Source: Loripinus fragilis (lineage: Eukaryota > Mollusca > Bivalvia > Lucinida > Lucinidae). From it: DNA of 64,000 bases. Shown here in pieces: positions 18,916-31,280 of the stretch (the first letter of the stretch is position 1; every line of letters starts with the position of its first letter). The notes beneath the pieces were generated by a model. The model made no database searches and had not been told where the DNA came from. It was given only the letters and a program-made list of their open reading frames with translations. The DNA lies in contig OZ026516.1 of the NCBI GenBank assembly GCA_964019695.1, forward strand, positions 101,432,368 through 101,496,367, in the 5' to 3' direction. The position numbers were made by a program, and so were the translations under genes.

Positions 18916-20028
18916 TCATGATTCTGCTCAAAAGTATTATGTTGGCATACTTTTCTTCTTTCAGTATTAGTGAGTGAGACTATTTGAGTTAGCGATAACA
19001 ATGGATTGGCCTTTCTTATCTGTCACAGTGCAAAGTCAATCATTTTTGAATCCATATTTCTCCACTAAATATGCCTCGATTTTACAAAGGTCTTTAATTT
19101 TTGAATAAATAATAACATAATGTTGTCAATTCAAGTATTAGTTGACTTTGGTAAAGTCAAATATGTAATTAATATTTATTCCAATGTTACGCATCGGCGG
19201 ACATTTTGAAACTCCAAAATTGATTTTCGGCTGACCTTGCGAGGGTGCACTAATTTAAATATTCATTACAAATCATCTAATGAAACAACTGCAAAGATTT
19301 TTTTTTTTGCAATCACAGAGTATAAATATAGAAATGAGAACATGCAAAAATATTGAGTATTTTCGGCAGTTCATAAGGTCAGAACTTTGCTCAAAGATTG
19401 GCCAACTTTGAGATCGTTTTTCTCCGGAAATTTAATAGAGCGCTGAACGTTACTAGTACCAGGCTTTTCTCAAGGGCTTCCCCAACAAGATAAACTTAAA
19501 TTTAGTATCCTAGACTTTAGCGCATCTGTGCGCAAACGGTATTTATAGCAGTACTATCACAAGGAGAGTGCATTTAAACTATACGGCAAAGCGTCCAAAC
19601 CGTGGGAATGTGTATTGGACAATACACAATTGCGGTTTATCAGCTGATCAATTTTTGACAGAAAAATATACCAATCGAAAATGTTTCAACTAATGTAGCT
19701 TTTTTATTTCTTGATGGATCTTCATAGTTTAAACATCATTTTCTTTGTCATTCATTCTACTTTTAGCCCGTGTTTTCAGATTTGAAAAACTTCAACTAAC
19801 AAAAAAATCCATTGTAATCGCTATTTGAGTAACACCATTGTTCATGTTGAGTTTTGAGAAATGATCAAATTTTAACCAATCGAAAGTTTGTTTATCTGGA
19901 ATTATGTATATAAATTGCGTGAACTCTTACCATGCTGAATATATTAATCTCCTACACACCTCCAATTTTTATCCAACTTAATTGCAAGATTTTAGTTGAT
20001 GGCATGTATTTACAGGCATTATTGAAAG
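18916..20028. other. Intergenic, unassigned
   Basis: About 1.1 kb with no gene, tandem repeat or obvious inverted ends. It contains a local GTATTGGACAATACACAAT palindrome at about 19611. Confidence 0.4.
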
Positions 20029-20085
20029 CAGTGTGGATCCAGATCAGCTGGCTTCTGAGAAGCCAGCTGATCTGGATCTACACTG
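20029..20085. repeat. Hairpin repeat, CAGTGTGGATCCAGATCAGC type
   Basis: Near-perfect 57-bp palindrome with arms CAGTGTGGATCCAGATCAGC and GCTGATCTGGATCTACACTG. Related hairpins are at 24661-24720, 25705-25765 and a degenerate one at 39605-39675. Confidence 0.85.
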
Positions 20086-20287
20086 TTATCAAAATAGAAT
20101 ACTGGTATATCCAGGTTTAACATGGTTAGAGTTAATTTATTGCAATTCTTTGCTTTGTACTACCATATTATGCTACAAGAAAGTTTTTTTTGTTTCCTTT
20201 TGAAAGCAATCCAGAATCTAAATCTGTCTTATAAGACAAGATCTATATTTTTTGTGTTTGCTTTACATGAAACACTCCTGTTTTAAT

Positions 20288-21265
20288 CACGGCTGACAAT
20301 CTGTCGAATGCGAAACCGGCGGTTCAGCAAAGACATCCGGGCGATTAATTTCCGGTTTCGCAAAGAGGATCCGCAAAAGGTAAACAAACAACGAGTGCTC
20401 ACGTTTGAAAGCCGTTAATTTGAACTAAAATGAATATTTTTGAAATTAAAGAATGCTATTTTGTCACTTTTATATCAGTTTCTTCGTGCACCAAAGGATA
20501 TGGTTGGGTGTTTCCTCGTTCCTGTGATTTTTCTTCCGTCCAGTGAAGCACCTGTTAAGATGAGGAAAATATGGGATAAATACGACGATATTTTGCTAGT
20601 TCTGACAATTATTGCCTTGTGGGCTACAAAAAAGACGCCATGCTGAGTGTGTATGTAATGCGGGGGGTCTGTAATAGCTCCACATTGGCGTAGGGTATTA
20701 CTTTTTGCAGATTTGTAGGCTAATTCGGTCTCAAGTTTTTGGTTTCGCATGTAAATGTTCCATAAGGGTTGAACTAATTTGTTCATATTTAAATGATTAC
20801 ATGCCGAACCAGGAACAATCTTCCCTTTCAATCAATATTCTAAAATATGCTAAACGCTGTGTTAGTTGGGGCGCAATTGCCGACTTACGAAAATATAATT
20901 CAAACAATTAGACTGAATTTTTTCATCGAGACTCACTGATAATGGCAAAATACTTTATTTTCCTTTGTATTTTTGGCGACCTTGACCGTGTTGAAACAGG
21001 AGTTTCAGAGGAGGGAATAAATTCCTTGAAAGCCTTGCCGTAATTAAGTAAATGACTTTGGCGTGTCAAAACACTAATGATTAACTGACAAAATAGCATT
21101 CTAAGATTTTTGATTTACTTTCTGTAGAAGTAAATATCCATCATTAAAATTGAAACAGGTACACTTTGTCTACCTTTTGCGGATCCTCTTTGCGAAACCG
21201 GAAATTAATCGCCCGGATGTCTTTGCTGAACCGCCGGTTTCGCATGCGACAGATTGTCAGCCGTG
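20288..21265. mobile_element. 978-bp DNA transposon derivative with 101-bp inverted repeats
   Basis: The left arm 20288-20388 starts CACGGCTGACAATCTGTCG and the right arm 21165-21265 is its complement with only two visible mismatches. The flanks are TTTAAT on both sides (20282-20287, 21266-21271), a 6-bp target duplication. The arms hold a repeated TTTCGCA / GAAACCGG theme. The 776-bp centre has only short frames with no recognisable transposase, so this is non-autonomous. Confidence 0.9.
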
Positions 21266-21387
21266 TTTAATAGCAGAACTACATATGGGTAATAAAAAAT
21301 GGAAAATGCATTATTTTTAGAATATGAAATTTTCCTTTTATCAAATGACTTCACGTGCATTAAAATCAATAAAGCACTAGTGGTTTG

Positions 21388-21660
21388 GTTTACAGATTTT
21401 GGTAATGTTATGCATTGGCGGCCGTAATAATGTCATGTATATATGGCAAAATCTTTTCACACGAAAAAAACCACAAGATTTGAAAGTTTCAAAGTAGTTT
21501 TTAGGTAATATGATAAATAGAATCTAACATTCATGCTTTTGTTTTATTGAATTTATTAAACTCGTTGCGAAAAAGCCATAAAATACTCGGCTTTTCCTAA
21601 ACTCATTTAATAAATTCAAGAAAACATGAGCACTCGTGTAAGATCCTCTATTTAATGTGC
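21388..21660. repeat. Dispersed repeat, second copy 36245-36515
   Basis: Shared blocks are TACAGATTTTGGTAATGTTA, TTTTGTTTTATTGAATTTAT TAAAC.CGTTG, ATTTAATAAATTCAA and GTAAGATCCTCTATTTAA. The TTTATTGAATTTATT and TTTAATAAATTCAA segments make it partly self-complementary. Confidence 0.7.
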
Positions 21661-22780
21661 AATATGAGAATATGAGAATTAAAAAGACAGGAATGATTTT
21701 CTAAAAGCTGACATTAAATAATGATATATTGCATACGGTAAATGTTCTAAAATTTGGAACACTCTAAAATTACGAACACCTAAAATTATCAGCGAAAATA
21801 ATTTTTAAAACATCCTAAAAAATCAAACACTGCCCTATTTTGGAAAAGTGAATTTCTAAAATTACGAACACAAAATATATTTTCGGCGGAAAGTCGATAT
21901 CCGTTTATCTGTTTGTCCCATCTGTGTTTGGTTTACTTTTACCGTGCAGTGCGTGAGCAGTAATGACATTTGGAAGGTTCCATTCTACTTAGATGGGTAA
22001 TCTGGTGCGTGACGTTCTTTTTCGCATGCCGAGTGCAAGACTATACTTTTTGTCTGCTAATTGTGTGATACATGCTTTCAGATAAGATCAAAGGCAAGAG
22101 CGCATTAAAAGCACAGACCTTCCTACATGTACGCTCTGACCCAGTTTTATTTTGACCAGAGATGTATGTGACAAAGTTCATGTATGTTATTCATAAAGGC
22201 TGTCTATGCATCTATCACGGAAAACAGTGCAGGCTATCTGCAGAGTGTTAAAAAAAACAACCTTCATTGGCGAATTTTTTACCTATAAATTGGAATTGAG
22301 TTCTTCAGCAAAGGTCATTAACATGGATTTCCTTTGTCACAGACATTAAACAGACACGCCTCGGGCAAGGATTAGGAGTTACAATTACCACTGAAAAATG
22401 CCCATCTAAGCTTATGTTCACCATGAAGGACTTCGGTCATACAATGCCTGGTCGTCAAAATTGAACATTTGCAAGTAACAGTAGATGTTATTACTTAAAA
22501 AAAGCCATACAAACCACAACGTTAAACAACTGAGTAAATTTGCCAAGTACAAACTTATATACAAAAGGGCTTTTTTCCAAGTTGTGGTTTGAGTCGTGAG
22601 ACACAAAATTAATCCACGGCGATGCTTGACATACCTGAGCCATCAATGCTGTATTGAGAAGGCACACTTGCGCAGGCTCGTCTGAGTCTTTGTCGCATGT
22701 TGTAAGTACCAAAATATCATGACATTATGTCTGTCGACAGTTTAATTTCAATCGAGCAGGTTCACACGCACTGCATGCAT

Positions 22781-23036
22781 GCACGGATCCAGAAAATGTT
22801 GTCAGAGGGGGTAGTGAGAGAAAATGTCACTAAAAATGGGCCACCATCGACCCATCAGCAAAACGCCATTGAAATGGCGTTTTGCTGGCATGTGGATAAT
22901 GGCCCACCATTAAATGCTGGCTTGGTAGCTTTGCGACTTTTAGGGGATCCGGATCAATATTGCTAGCAAACCCTAAATTTTTGTGATTTTTAGGGGGATT
23001 CGGACTTTCTGTCCCCCCTCTGGATCCGCCTATGGC
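22781..23036. mobile_element. Nested MITE, GCACGGATCCAGA family, copy 1
   Basis: Ends GCACGGATCCAGA and CTCTGGATCCGCC. The core palindrome AAAACGCCATTGAAATGGCG TTTTGCTGG is shared with 40751-41050 (AACGTCATTGAAATGGCATT TCGCTGGCG). Confidence 0.8.
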
Positions 23037-23235
23037 ATGCATCTGAAAGAAGGTACTTGTCTGAAATGTTCCTTTTAGCGTATGGTGATCATCAGACGCA
23101 GCATGTGATGATCATGGGACGCAAAGTCAGACTAGATTATAACTCTTGGTAGGCTTGTTTGCTCCTGATCAGGCACGTCGGACAATCTTCTGGATCCAGC
23201 CTCTTTGCAAACTTTGATTGCAGGTCGTAAAAGTA

Positions 23236-23842
23236 GAGAGAGAGAGAGAGAGAGAGGGAGGGAGGGAGGGACTGCACGGTCTTTGCACACGAACCTTTTG
23301 TTTTGGCTTGGTTTCTTATAATATCATTATAGTGGACCCCCTTTGTCAAAACTTTCTGGATCCATCCATGATCTGTCCCGACGAGACTTGTCAGATGCAA
23401 CAAAAAAGACAATCCAAAATACATTAATTACTTCTCTTTGATTAGCTGTGTGAGCTTTATACCGAGGTTTTTGAGGCCTATTGCATATTGGGAGAGAGAG
23501 AGAGAGCTAGTATATCGATCTATCATATGTCTACATTTGTCTGTCTGTCTGTTGGTCCCTCCATCTATCAGTCTGTCGACAAGTTATAAATGATATCAAT
23601 ATTATAAACGCAATGTTTGGGTCAGTAAATCAATCTTGTTACAACTGCTTCCAATGAGGACCCAAAACCCAAACTTATCGTGCGCATCGGCTTTTGTATG
23701 GCAAAGTCGGACATTCCACAGTTTTAACTCTTTGTGTACTTTCTATCGCATGCACACATTTTTAAATTGACGAAACATTCTATCCTGATCTGAATCCAAA
23801 CCGTGTTTGCAAATGTAAAGAGAGAGAGAGAGAGAGACTGGT
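23236..23842. repeat. Three (AG)n microsatellite tracts
   Basis: AG runs at about 23236-23256, 23492-23507 and 23818-23839, each adjoining GTAAAAG/TGTAAAG. Their recurrence inside one element may mean a repeated internal module. Confidence 0.85.
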
Positions 23843-24660
23843 GCAGGCATGTGTGTTCTTTTTTGAATTTCGTCAGTTTGTTTGTTTTTTTTTACTCTGG
23901 GAACTTGTCGACGTATTTCAAAATTTTGTGTAGATCTTTGCACACAAAAAATCTGATTGTACGAGATGTCTAGCGGTTTCAATTCTTGAGTACAATATTA
24001 ACTGGAATTCGAATTGGGCAGAGTTGGTTTTCTGAAGGAAGAACGGAATAGTGTAGTTATTCATCGGTAGTCCGAGACAAGCGAACATAGGAGACCCAGC
24101 TTATCGAATAGTTTAAATCAGTGGACTTTTATGACTTGAAAGTAAATGACATAACATGCATGTGCCTGGCTCTCGACTTCGGGAATACCGCACGTGCTAG
24201 ACATTTTACTGACTCAGTCCGCATGAATTTAGCAGCGGTTTTAATAAGATTAAAGAAAAAAAAAGTGTTGATAGCGCAGAATCATTTCGCCATGTTTTCA
24301 ATGCGTTTCTACCACATTTTTACATGCATATATACCGTTTTTGGCTCTTGATAAAGACCACATTCTAAAATTATGAACACTAGCACTTTTTCTGAAACAT
24401 AATTTCTAAAATTACGAACAGCAGAGAAAAAAAAAATTAGTGTTTGAAATTTTAGAACATTTACCGTATTACATAAAAATGTTCAACCCAGGAAACGTCC
24501 CAATTTGACTGAAAAATTATTGACCAGGCCAAAAAGTGCCAGCTCAAACAAACTTAAATATTGTTCACACTGGTTTATCATTTAACATGCTAAATAGATA
24601 GATAAGCGGCAGTCTGATTTTCAAGCAATCAATTTCCATGTTTCGATAATTATTATGAAA

Positions 24661-24720
24661 ACAGTGTGGATCCTGATCAGCAAGCTTCTTCAGAAGCCAG
24701 CTGATCTGGATCTACATTGT
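24661..24720. repeat. Hairpin repeat, CAGTGTGGATCC type, copy 2
   Basis: ACAGTGTGGATCCTGATCAG with complement CTGATCTGGATCTACATTGT; stem interrupted near AAGCTTCTTCAGAAGC. Confidence 0.8.
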
Positions 24721-24990
24721 TTTCAATAGAGAACGCGTGATAAAAATCTGGTGTTATACTGTTTTCAAAAAGAAAAGAAAATGTCTGGTTTCAGCACAGT
24801 AAAGGTGTGTTCTATTCGAATTATCTATTCTTTGGGACAAGGAAAATTTTCTTCAGACAAATATATTATGGCCATTTACTTGTCCGTGGGCAAGTATCAA
24901 ATTGTAGTTTCCACGCCCCTGGTAAATTACAAGTACATGTTTTAAAATGACTTGCCATTGAAGGCAAATTTTGGAAGGGGAAACCTTTCC

Positions 24991-25094
24991 CAGCAGGCAC
25001 ACAGCCTTAAAACAATGTCGTATCAACGTTGATTCAATGTCATGATGTTGCATTGATGCCAGTATGACATTGTTTTGACATCACATGCCTGCTG
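24991..25094. mobile_element. Short MITE with CAGCAGGCA ends
   Basis: CAGCAGGCACACAGCC at left and CATGCCTGCTG at right; the middle forms AAAACAATGTCGTATCAACG ... ATGACATTGTTTT arms. 104 bp. No clear target duplication. Confidence 0.65.
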
Positions 25095-25287
25095 CGTTAT
25101 CTTATTGACAAGTTAGTATGATATGTTCATATTATTGTTTATATATGCACGATTTGCCATAAGCATTGTCCAATGATGCCATTCCAAACATTTTATACTT
25201 TGTTATTTTTGTACATTTTGAAGCTATGAAGTGTGTTTATATGATATTTTAAGTGCTTATCCAAGTGCCTTATTTTGTACATGATGC

Positions 25288-25499
25288 TTAACTCTTTGCC
25301 TACTGGTGTCGTCTGCTGAAAACCTTTGCAAACAGTTTGGAACCAGCTCAGGCCCAACAAAATGTTGGGTCTGATCTGAATCCAAACTGTTCGACACTCT
25401 GATGGTATTCCCGAAAGAATTTTTCGAAAAAGTTGATTTTGAAAAAAATGAGCAGATGACAATAAAGCATGCACAATTACCCAGTAGGTACAGAGTTAA
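25288..25499. mobile_element. Palindromic MITE, TTAACTCTTTGCCTACTGG family, intact copy
   Basis: TTAACTCTTTGCCTACTGG at left and CCAGTAGGTACAGAGTTAA at right. The central hairpin is AACAGTTTGGAACCAGCTCA / complement. It shares TTTTTCGAAAAAGTTGATTT with 4054-4254, which it helps delimit. Confidence 0.88.
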
Positions 25500-25704
25500 T
25501 TAATAGCATGAATCCTTTTTGGACTTTTTTAATTGATTAATTATAATATTTTTTATATTTTATATATAGTTTTGTTAACACTTACATTTTTATGAAGTAA
25601 GATTTTTCACTGTTGCCATCTTTTTGAAATTAATTTCATTACCGTATTCAACCTAATAAGTTTATTGTGCCCATAACTTTTTTCAATATTCTATACTCTC
25701 TTTA

Positions 25705-25765
25705 AACAGTGTAAATCCAGATCGGCTGGCTTCTGATGAAGCCAACTGATCATGATTCACGCCGT
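25705..25765. repeat. Hairpin repeat, CAGTGTAAATCCAGATCGGC type
   Basis: Degenerate copy of the 20029 hairpin: AAACAGTGTAAATCCAGATC with ATCATGATTCACGCCGTTTT. Confidence 0.65.
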
Positions 25766-25808
25766 TTTTCATCCACATGATTTATCCCGATCATTAAACT
25801 TTTGTATA

Positions 25809-25999
25809 CAGTAAAACCTCTCTCAAAAAGACTGAACATTGGTTGTCAAGGTCAATTATTGCTTAATGCAGGTCAAAAGTATTGCAGAATGCTCCAAAGA
25901 GAGCATTCTGCAATACTTTCGACCTTCATTAAACTACCATTTGTCATTTAGATCTTTGTTTTGTTGTTTTTGAGTGGCCGTTTTACACAGGTTTTACTG
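25809..25999. mobile_element. MITE, CAGTAAAACCTGT family, copy 3
   Basis: Left tip CAGTAAAACCTCTCTCAAAAAG (12-13 bp deleted relative to other copies), right tip intact. TA flanks both ends (ATA|CAG..CTG|TAG), as expected for TA-targeting elements. Confidence 0.85.
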
Positions 26000-26379
26000 T
26001 AGCTTCCAAAGAAATGTCAGGTAAAGTATTTAATTTGTCTTTTAATACCAAAGTCCATATCTTTTGACTAAAGTATTCAAGAAGTAAGGGTAAATATGTT
26101 CTGCAGAATCTACATTTTATGACAGAATTTTTAAAAGTTTTTCATGGAAAGAATATGTATGTAATTGGCATTTTTAAACCTAAAAATTTAGTAAAAATGC
26201 GGGGGCACTTTCCTAGGGTTTTGTGGGGCCTTTTGTAAATGTGGAACCATGTGAGTTAGGATCTTGATATGATAAAGTTCTTGTAGAAAAATGGCAGAAC
26301 CCATATGAGCCAGCACATAACATTTTGGTACTTTTCGCAGAAGCCTTAGATAATGACAGATTTTTTTTTATTAGTTGAT

Positions 26380-26530
26380 TTACAGGATTTTTTTTTTCAG
26401 ATTTAGGGTCGGGGAAAAGGAAAAAAAAACAAGAGAAAAAAAGCTTTGAAAATGAGCAGTTGACTGGTCATTTTCGAGCTTTTTTTTTCATTTTCAGAGC
26501 TTTTTCTTTTTTTTTTAATATCTCCAGAAC
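26380..26530. repeat. A/T-rich hairpin AAAAAAAGCTTTGAAAATGA
   Basis: AAGCTTTGAAAATGA pairs with TCATTTTCGAGCTTT around a GCAGTTGACTGG loop, then a second TTTTCAGAGCTTTTT. Possibly a MITE; no second copy seen. Confidence 0.5.
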
Positions 26531-26619
26531 AAACAGTTAAACTAGTAAAGTAAACCAACAGTCTGTATTAAATGTTTAAAATCACTTTAAACAGTGTCAC
26601 TCTCAAAAATACACATACA

Positions 26620-26867
26620 GAATTAGATTTAGAAACAATACAAGGAAAAAAATTGTTACATTTTAGATTTTTTTAGTATATTTCTGCAACTAAATTTAGC
26701 AACTTTACATGGAAATAAATAATATATCTTTGACAGTTTGTTGTATATTTTTGGCTACCATATTTAGAAACATTACATGGAGAGAAATGCTATGAATCTT
26801 GTAGAGAAAGAAATCTCTATCAGATACAACTGGGAATTAAAAACAATAACAATTAATCCTGACTTTG
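26620..26867 (+). repeat. Local duplication, copy A (upstream of the hAT insertion)
   Basis: Matches 32776-33021 almost base for base, including GCAACTTTACATGGAAATAA and TAGAGAAAGAAATCTCTAT. Both copies are followed directly by a CAGTAAAACCTGT MITE, so the duplicated unit includes the MITE. Confidence 0.9.
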
Positions 26868-27349
26868 CAGTAAAAGCTGTCTAAAATTAGGGCTGGCTAA
26901 TCGAAGCCAAAATGCTAAACGATAATTGGTCCTTGGATTTCGATATATAACCGATTATTAATCGCGCAAACTTGATAGAAGGTCTGGGAACGTTTTGACA
27001 ATTTTGCATCAATGACAATGATTCTCCAATCATTTCGCAACACAACACTAAGTAGCACGTGTTATATATTCAAAAGGTAATAGGTTTCAAATTTGCTCAT
27101 AGCAAGTCGTCATCTACTCTGCTGGAAGAAAATTGACTTTTTTATTGGCAAAGTCTGTAATGAAACTCACAGTCCGCCATTTGTTGTTGTCAACTTCACA
27201 TTGGGTGATGTCATGCAAAAAGAAGTCTCGTATGCATGACATGTACACTTTGATGTAAAATAAGACCGGCTGTAAACGTCGGTAAAATTGAAAGCTTCTA
27301 AACTCAAAGGGCTTGGTTCACGAAGGGGTTAAATCGGCCCTGCCATAGA

Positions 27350-29088
27350 AATGCATACCGACTTAAAATATGTTTATATGGTTTATTTCATTGAGAAAAA
27401 TCGAAATTTTATCTGCCTAGTGCTTAAATTGTGTAAACTATGGGTTACTAAAGACAAGGACCCTCTGTAAATTTTGCGCAAAAAGTAACGTCATTTACAT
27501 TGCAATGTAACGCCAAAGACGTCGCTAAGTTTGGCTAACAAATTTATGTTAAACAAGTGTGTGTCGCACCCAAATTTGTGCCAAAATGTAATATAAACCT
27601 CGATAAACAGTCTATCATGGCGATACGTGCGCCAACCCTATGAAATGTGCATGTTTGTTTGAGGTGTCATGTCCATGTATTTTTCATCAATTTTAGTCAT
27701 ATCACAGTAGCGGTCAATGTATCCTATACCGCTGCTTTACAAAGGGTTTATCCGTATCAAGTTCTTACTAAATACTCTCATCAGAATCAGTAGAAGAGAG
27801 AAAATAATTTCAACAAAGCTGTACAAGGGTTCAAACGCATGACCCCCCCCCCCCCCACCCCCAAGAGTAGTCCATAGAAGTCAGACAATAAATAGAACTC
27901 TGCCGACTACGATTCACGGGTCCGAGAAAAAGCGTATTAAAACTGTATGCACGCAATATTACTGATGCGATCGATAACAAAATCGTAACGCATTTTATGC
28001 AATTGAATGCAGAGTGGTCATTTTACGGTAGTCTCATCATTTTCGGACAGGAGCTTGTCATTCTGACGGATCTTAAATACCCTTGCTTATATATAGTTGG
28101 GTTTCCCGAACATGGTAACTTATTGTAGAGTGATGCTGTAATATTTAAGTCAACTCCTGAGATATTTATGGGGTTTTTATCATTGGCGACCAGCGCAGGT
28201 GCAGGCTAGATTGAGCATTCGAACAGACTAGCCAGAACCTTCCCTGATATTGCCCGCTCAAATTAAAGACAGCGTGGAAGTTTAAATGATTAAGCTCATG
28301 TGAATGTTATGTGACATCGTTCCTTTTTGATAAAAGTCCCAGAAATAATGTTAAAGCTAACCACTATCGCCCACCGGCGAAAAGTAATTGCATATTGCTG
28401 GGCCGATGGTAAGCTGCTATTTTTGATTCTCCCCACCTCTTGCTAAGTGGGGCAGGCTTGTCAAAATATCATAATGGGACTTACACTAAGCATTTACACA
28501 AAACGAAACGTCATGATAGCATTTTTGATGGACGGAATTCAATAGTGATAACAGTAAAACCTTGAATTCAATAGTGATAACAGTAAAACCTTGTTTGCCA
28601 TGAGTCACATCAACAATATCAATTATGTAGGGACGGGTCTTACTGGGTAAAACCATTACTTAGCTAGCATTAATGTGTCTTGCTCAAGGACACAACGCTG
28701 TAGCGACCCACGGACACTCGGTCTCGAGTCAAGCACTCTACCACTAAAGTAAATCTCAATCTCTCAATCCTGAAAATAAGTTATTATACGAAATGAAAAA
28801 AATCCAGCTACTATTCTTGCCTCCTTAAAGTTAAGGAAAACTTAAGTTAAGTATTGATATTTCAACGTGCTTTATTAAATGCTCAATAAATTGCCTGGAT
28901 CGATGTAATATTTGTGGTCAAAGATATCATTGTGATCTTCAGAAGAATTAAAACTATTTTGATTTTAATCAGTTTGAAACATTATTTTTCGCATCCTGAA
29001 AAATCAATACTTAACTTATGTCTTCCTTATCTAAGGAGGCATTGTAATTCTGGGCCCTGGTGTTTGTTACACATACAGATTTTGTGTA
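27350..29088. other. Interior of the hAT-like element, unassigned
   Basis: 1.7 kb without a convincing frame. It holds a C-run at 27843-27857 and a 27-bp direct duplication of AATTCAATAGTGATAACAGT (28538 and 28564). Confidence 0.45.
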
Positions 29089-29425
29089 CAGTAAAACCTC
29101 AAAAATTCGAACTGCGATTTTTCGAAATACTGGCTAATTCGAAATAATGTTGGGACACACTGAATTTAGAGAATAGGACCTATTCATGATCTATTTTAAT
29201 AACTTTCTATAATAATATATGTTTTGGGTGCGTAAAAGAAACGTCTCCCCGAGACGTTTCTTTTATGCACCCAAAACATATATTTGATAAGTAAAAAATA
29301 ATCATTATAATTTCTGTGGGCTATATAAAAATATCTTTTATTTCTACCTCACTATAATTCGAATTTTCGATAAATCGAAATAAAACCTCTAGTCCCTAGG
29401 ACTTCGAATTAACGAGATTCAACTG
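29089..29425. mobile_element. MITE, CAGTAAAACCTCGAAATTC family, copy 2 (nested in the hAT-like element)
   Basis: CAGTAAAACCTCAAAAATTCG at left, AACGAGATTCAACTG at right, TA on both sides. The central palindrome AAAAGAAACGTCTC / GAGACGTTTCTTTT and the GGGTGC arms match 17123-17438. Confidence 0.85.
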
Positions 29426-29694
29426 TATTTAGATAAAATTTTGCAATTAATTGAATTCGTTTAAAGTTCTTTTATTGACAGGTAAAATTGGTATGTGCGT
29501 GACAGACAGAGGTATTATCAAAAAAAAATCGCGAACGATTAAAATCCTGTTATTCAAAGGTTGTGTATAACATGAAAGTAATAAAACTGCCCATTTGCAT
29601 GCTCAGAATTGTCCGTGCACGCACAGAATCAACGTCAGACAGGCTCATTTGTGCGAACAAAGTTTGGGTTTTTTGCACTCCTTTGCATGTGTTC

Positions 29695-29975
29695 TAAAAT
29701 TACGGTTCCGAGATGATCCCACTAGCTTAACGCACGTGCGAATCGGGCGCGATTTCCAATATATTTGAACAAGCCATGATACATCGCTTTAACAAGTGAA
29801 TTGTGGCGGTACAATGTAACATTTTGATTGACATCTTTTGTCTTGTTATATTTGCGCTTTGCTTAAAATGCCCAGAGTGCATCTATCTATGCACAGATGT
29901 AACTTCATCATCTTGGATGTTGGAACCGTTTTGAGAAGTTGGCAGGGATGTTCCTGAATACTTTTCATCGGGATA
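29695..29975 (+). repeat. Copy of the 10118-10400 repeat
   Basis: Shared blocks: GAGATGATCCCACTAGCTTA ACGCACG, TTCCAATATATTTGAACAAG CCAT, TTTGCGCTTTGCTTAAAATG and GTTGGAACCG. It is a partial copy of the foldback element at 9685-10470 lacking its left arm. Confidence 0.75.
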
Positions 29976-30327
29976 AGAATTTCGAAAAAAATGTAGTAAA
30001 AATCATCGCAAAAACAGGTCTAAAACATTTCAGGTGGAGTTTAATTGTTAGTATAATTCAAACTTCTAAGTTTTACATGGAACTTTATTTTCAATTGATG
30101 TGCCTGACTCCTGAAATCATGATAAATCCTAAACTATATCACTTTCCTTTATTCTCTCCATGCAAAAATACAGGTGTGACAAAGTATAAAAAAAATCCGT
30201 TCACCCCACAGATTGATAGTACTGATGTTTCAAAGATGCAAAATACTCAGACTAAACCACATTGTATTTTTCCATTGAAACAGGTAAATAAAGTAATACT
30301 GCAGTTTGAGGCAGTTAATGTAATATA

Positions 30328-30562
30328 CTATCCTGCCAGCCAAGAGTGACAGTGACATCATGTTTTGTTTACAAAGTTATCAGGGACTTGTAATCGATAG
30401 ATAACTTGTGTATTAATCCTATCTATTAATCCTATCCTGCGGATAGGATTAATACACAAGTGATCTATCGATTCACATGAGCTCAAGAGGAGTGTAAGCA
30501 TTTTTTACTTAACAATTATAAACAAAACCTGATGTCACTGTCACTCTAGGTTGGCAGGACAG
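30328..30562. mobile_element. MITE, CTATCCTGCCAGCC ends, nested in the hAT-like element
   Basis: The ends CTATCCTGCCAGCCAAGAGTG and CACTCTAGGTTGGCAGGACAG, continuing as GACAGTGACATCATGTTTTG TTTA and its complement, are flanked by TA. The centre is a perfect CCTATCCTGCGGATAGG hairpin with GATTAATACACAAGT arms. Confidence 0.88.
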
Positions 30563-30957
30563 TACCTGTATAAAATACCCATTACCTGGATTAGTTCATA
30601 ATTTTGTTTACAACGATTCTCATCTATCTTTGAATCATCTGTACGTCTTGCCAAACGTATGTAAAACATATGTCATTACCGATTATTGACCAAAAAATCC
30701 CCAGTCCGGTACACGGGGACAATGAGGGACATAAATATAGTAGACCTATCACCTTATCCAAACAGCCGTACACAGCAAATGCCCAATGCGATTTTTCTTT
30801 CATAACGACCTCCAACTGTGTCACATTTCTAGGATACGCATGCATATTGGCGATCGAATAAGTTGTTTCTTGCAATTAAATCGGAAAATCAGTGCAATAC
30901 AGACTAAACATAACTCATGATTAAGACATGAAACACGATCATTTTGTTAGGGATCAG

Positions 30958-31280
30958 TCATGTACGGACCCAGAGAGGAGGTTGGGGGGATTGGTGGCCT
31001 GAACTCACCTTGAAAATCACAATTTTACTTTAGGGAATAAGCAATTGAGTTCGACCCCCACCCCTGGAAAATGTTGGACCCCCTTTGGAACCAAAAGTAC
31101 AATTTTCTTTGATATTGACAGTTGATCCCACTGTTAACATGTTGAGGATGATGAACCCACTTTAGATAAGTTTGAGGACCAAAAAGTTGACAAAGTCTTT
31201 TTTCCTGTCAGATTCTGTCCTGCCCCCCCCCCCCCCCCCCCTCCCCCTCTAAGACGAAAATTACTGGATCCGCGCATGTC
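30958..31280. mobile_element. Degenerate MITE, GCACGGATCCAGA family
   Basis: TGTACGGACCCAGAG at left and CTGGATCCGCGCATG at right, with an 18-base C run near 31223-31240. The inner part does not match the other copies, so the boundaries are approximate. Confidence 0.55.

Larger units (their letters stand above)
21734..24468. mobile_element. 2.7-kb element with TACGGTAAATGTTCTAAAATTT ends
   Basis: The left end TACGGTAAATGTTCTAAAAT and the right end ATTTTAGAACATTTACCGTA are inverse, with terminal TA that could be the target duplication. Subterminal TAAAATTACGAACAC motifs recur at both ends (21765, 21850, 24370, 24405). The same outer TIR is used by the 220-bp MITEs at 5101 and 13024. No transposase is recognised inside; the inside holds a nested MITE and AG microsatellites. 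Confidence 0.7.

Noticed and set aside
29939..30349. 136-codon plus-strand frame inside the hAT-like element
   Set aside because: No transposase motif, and its 3' end runs into a MITE; composition looks random.
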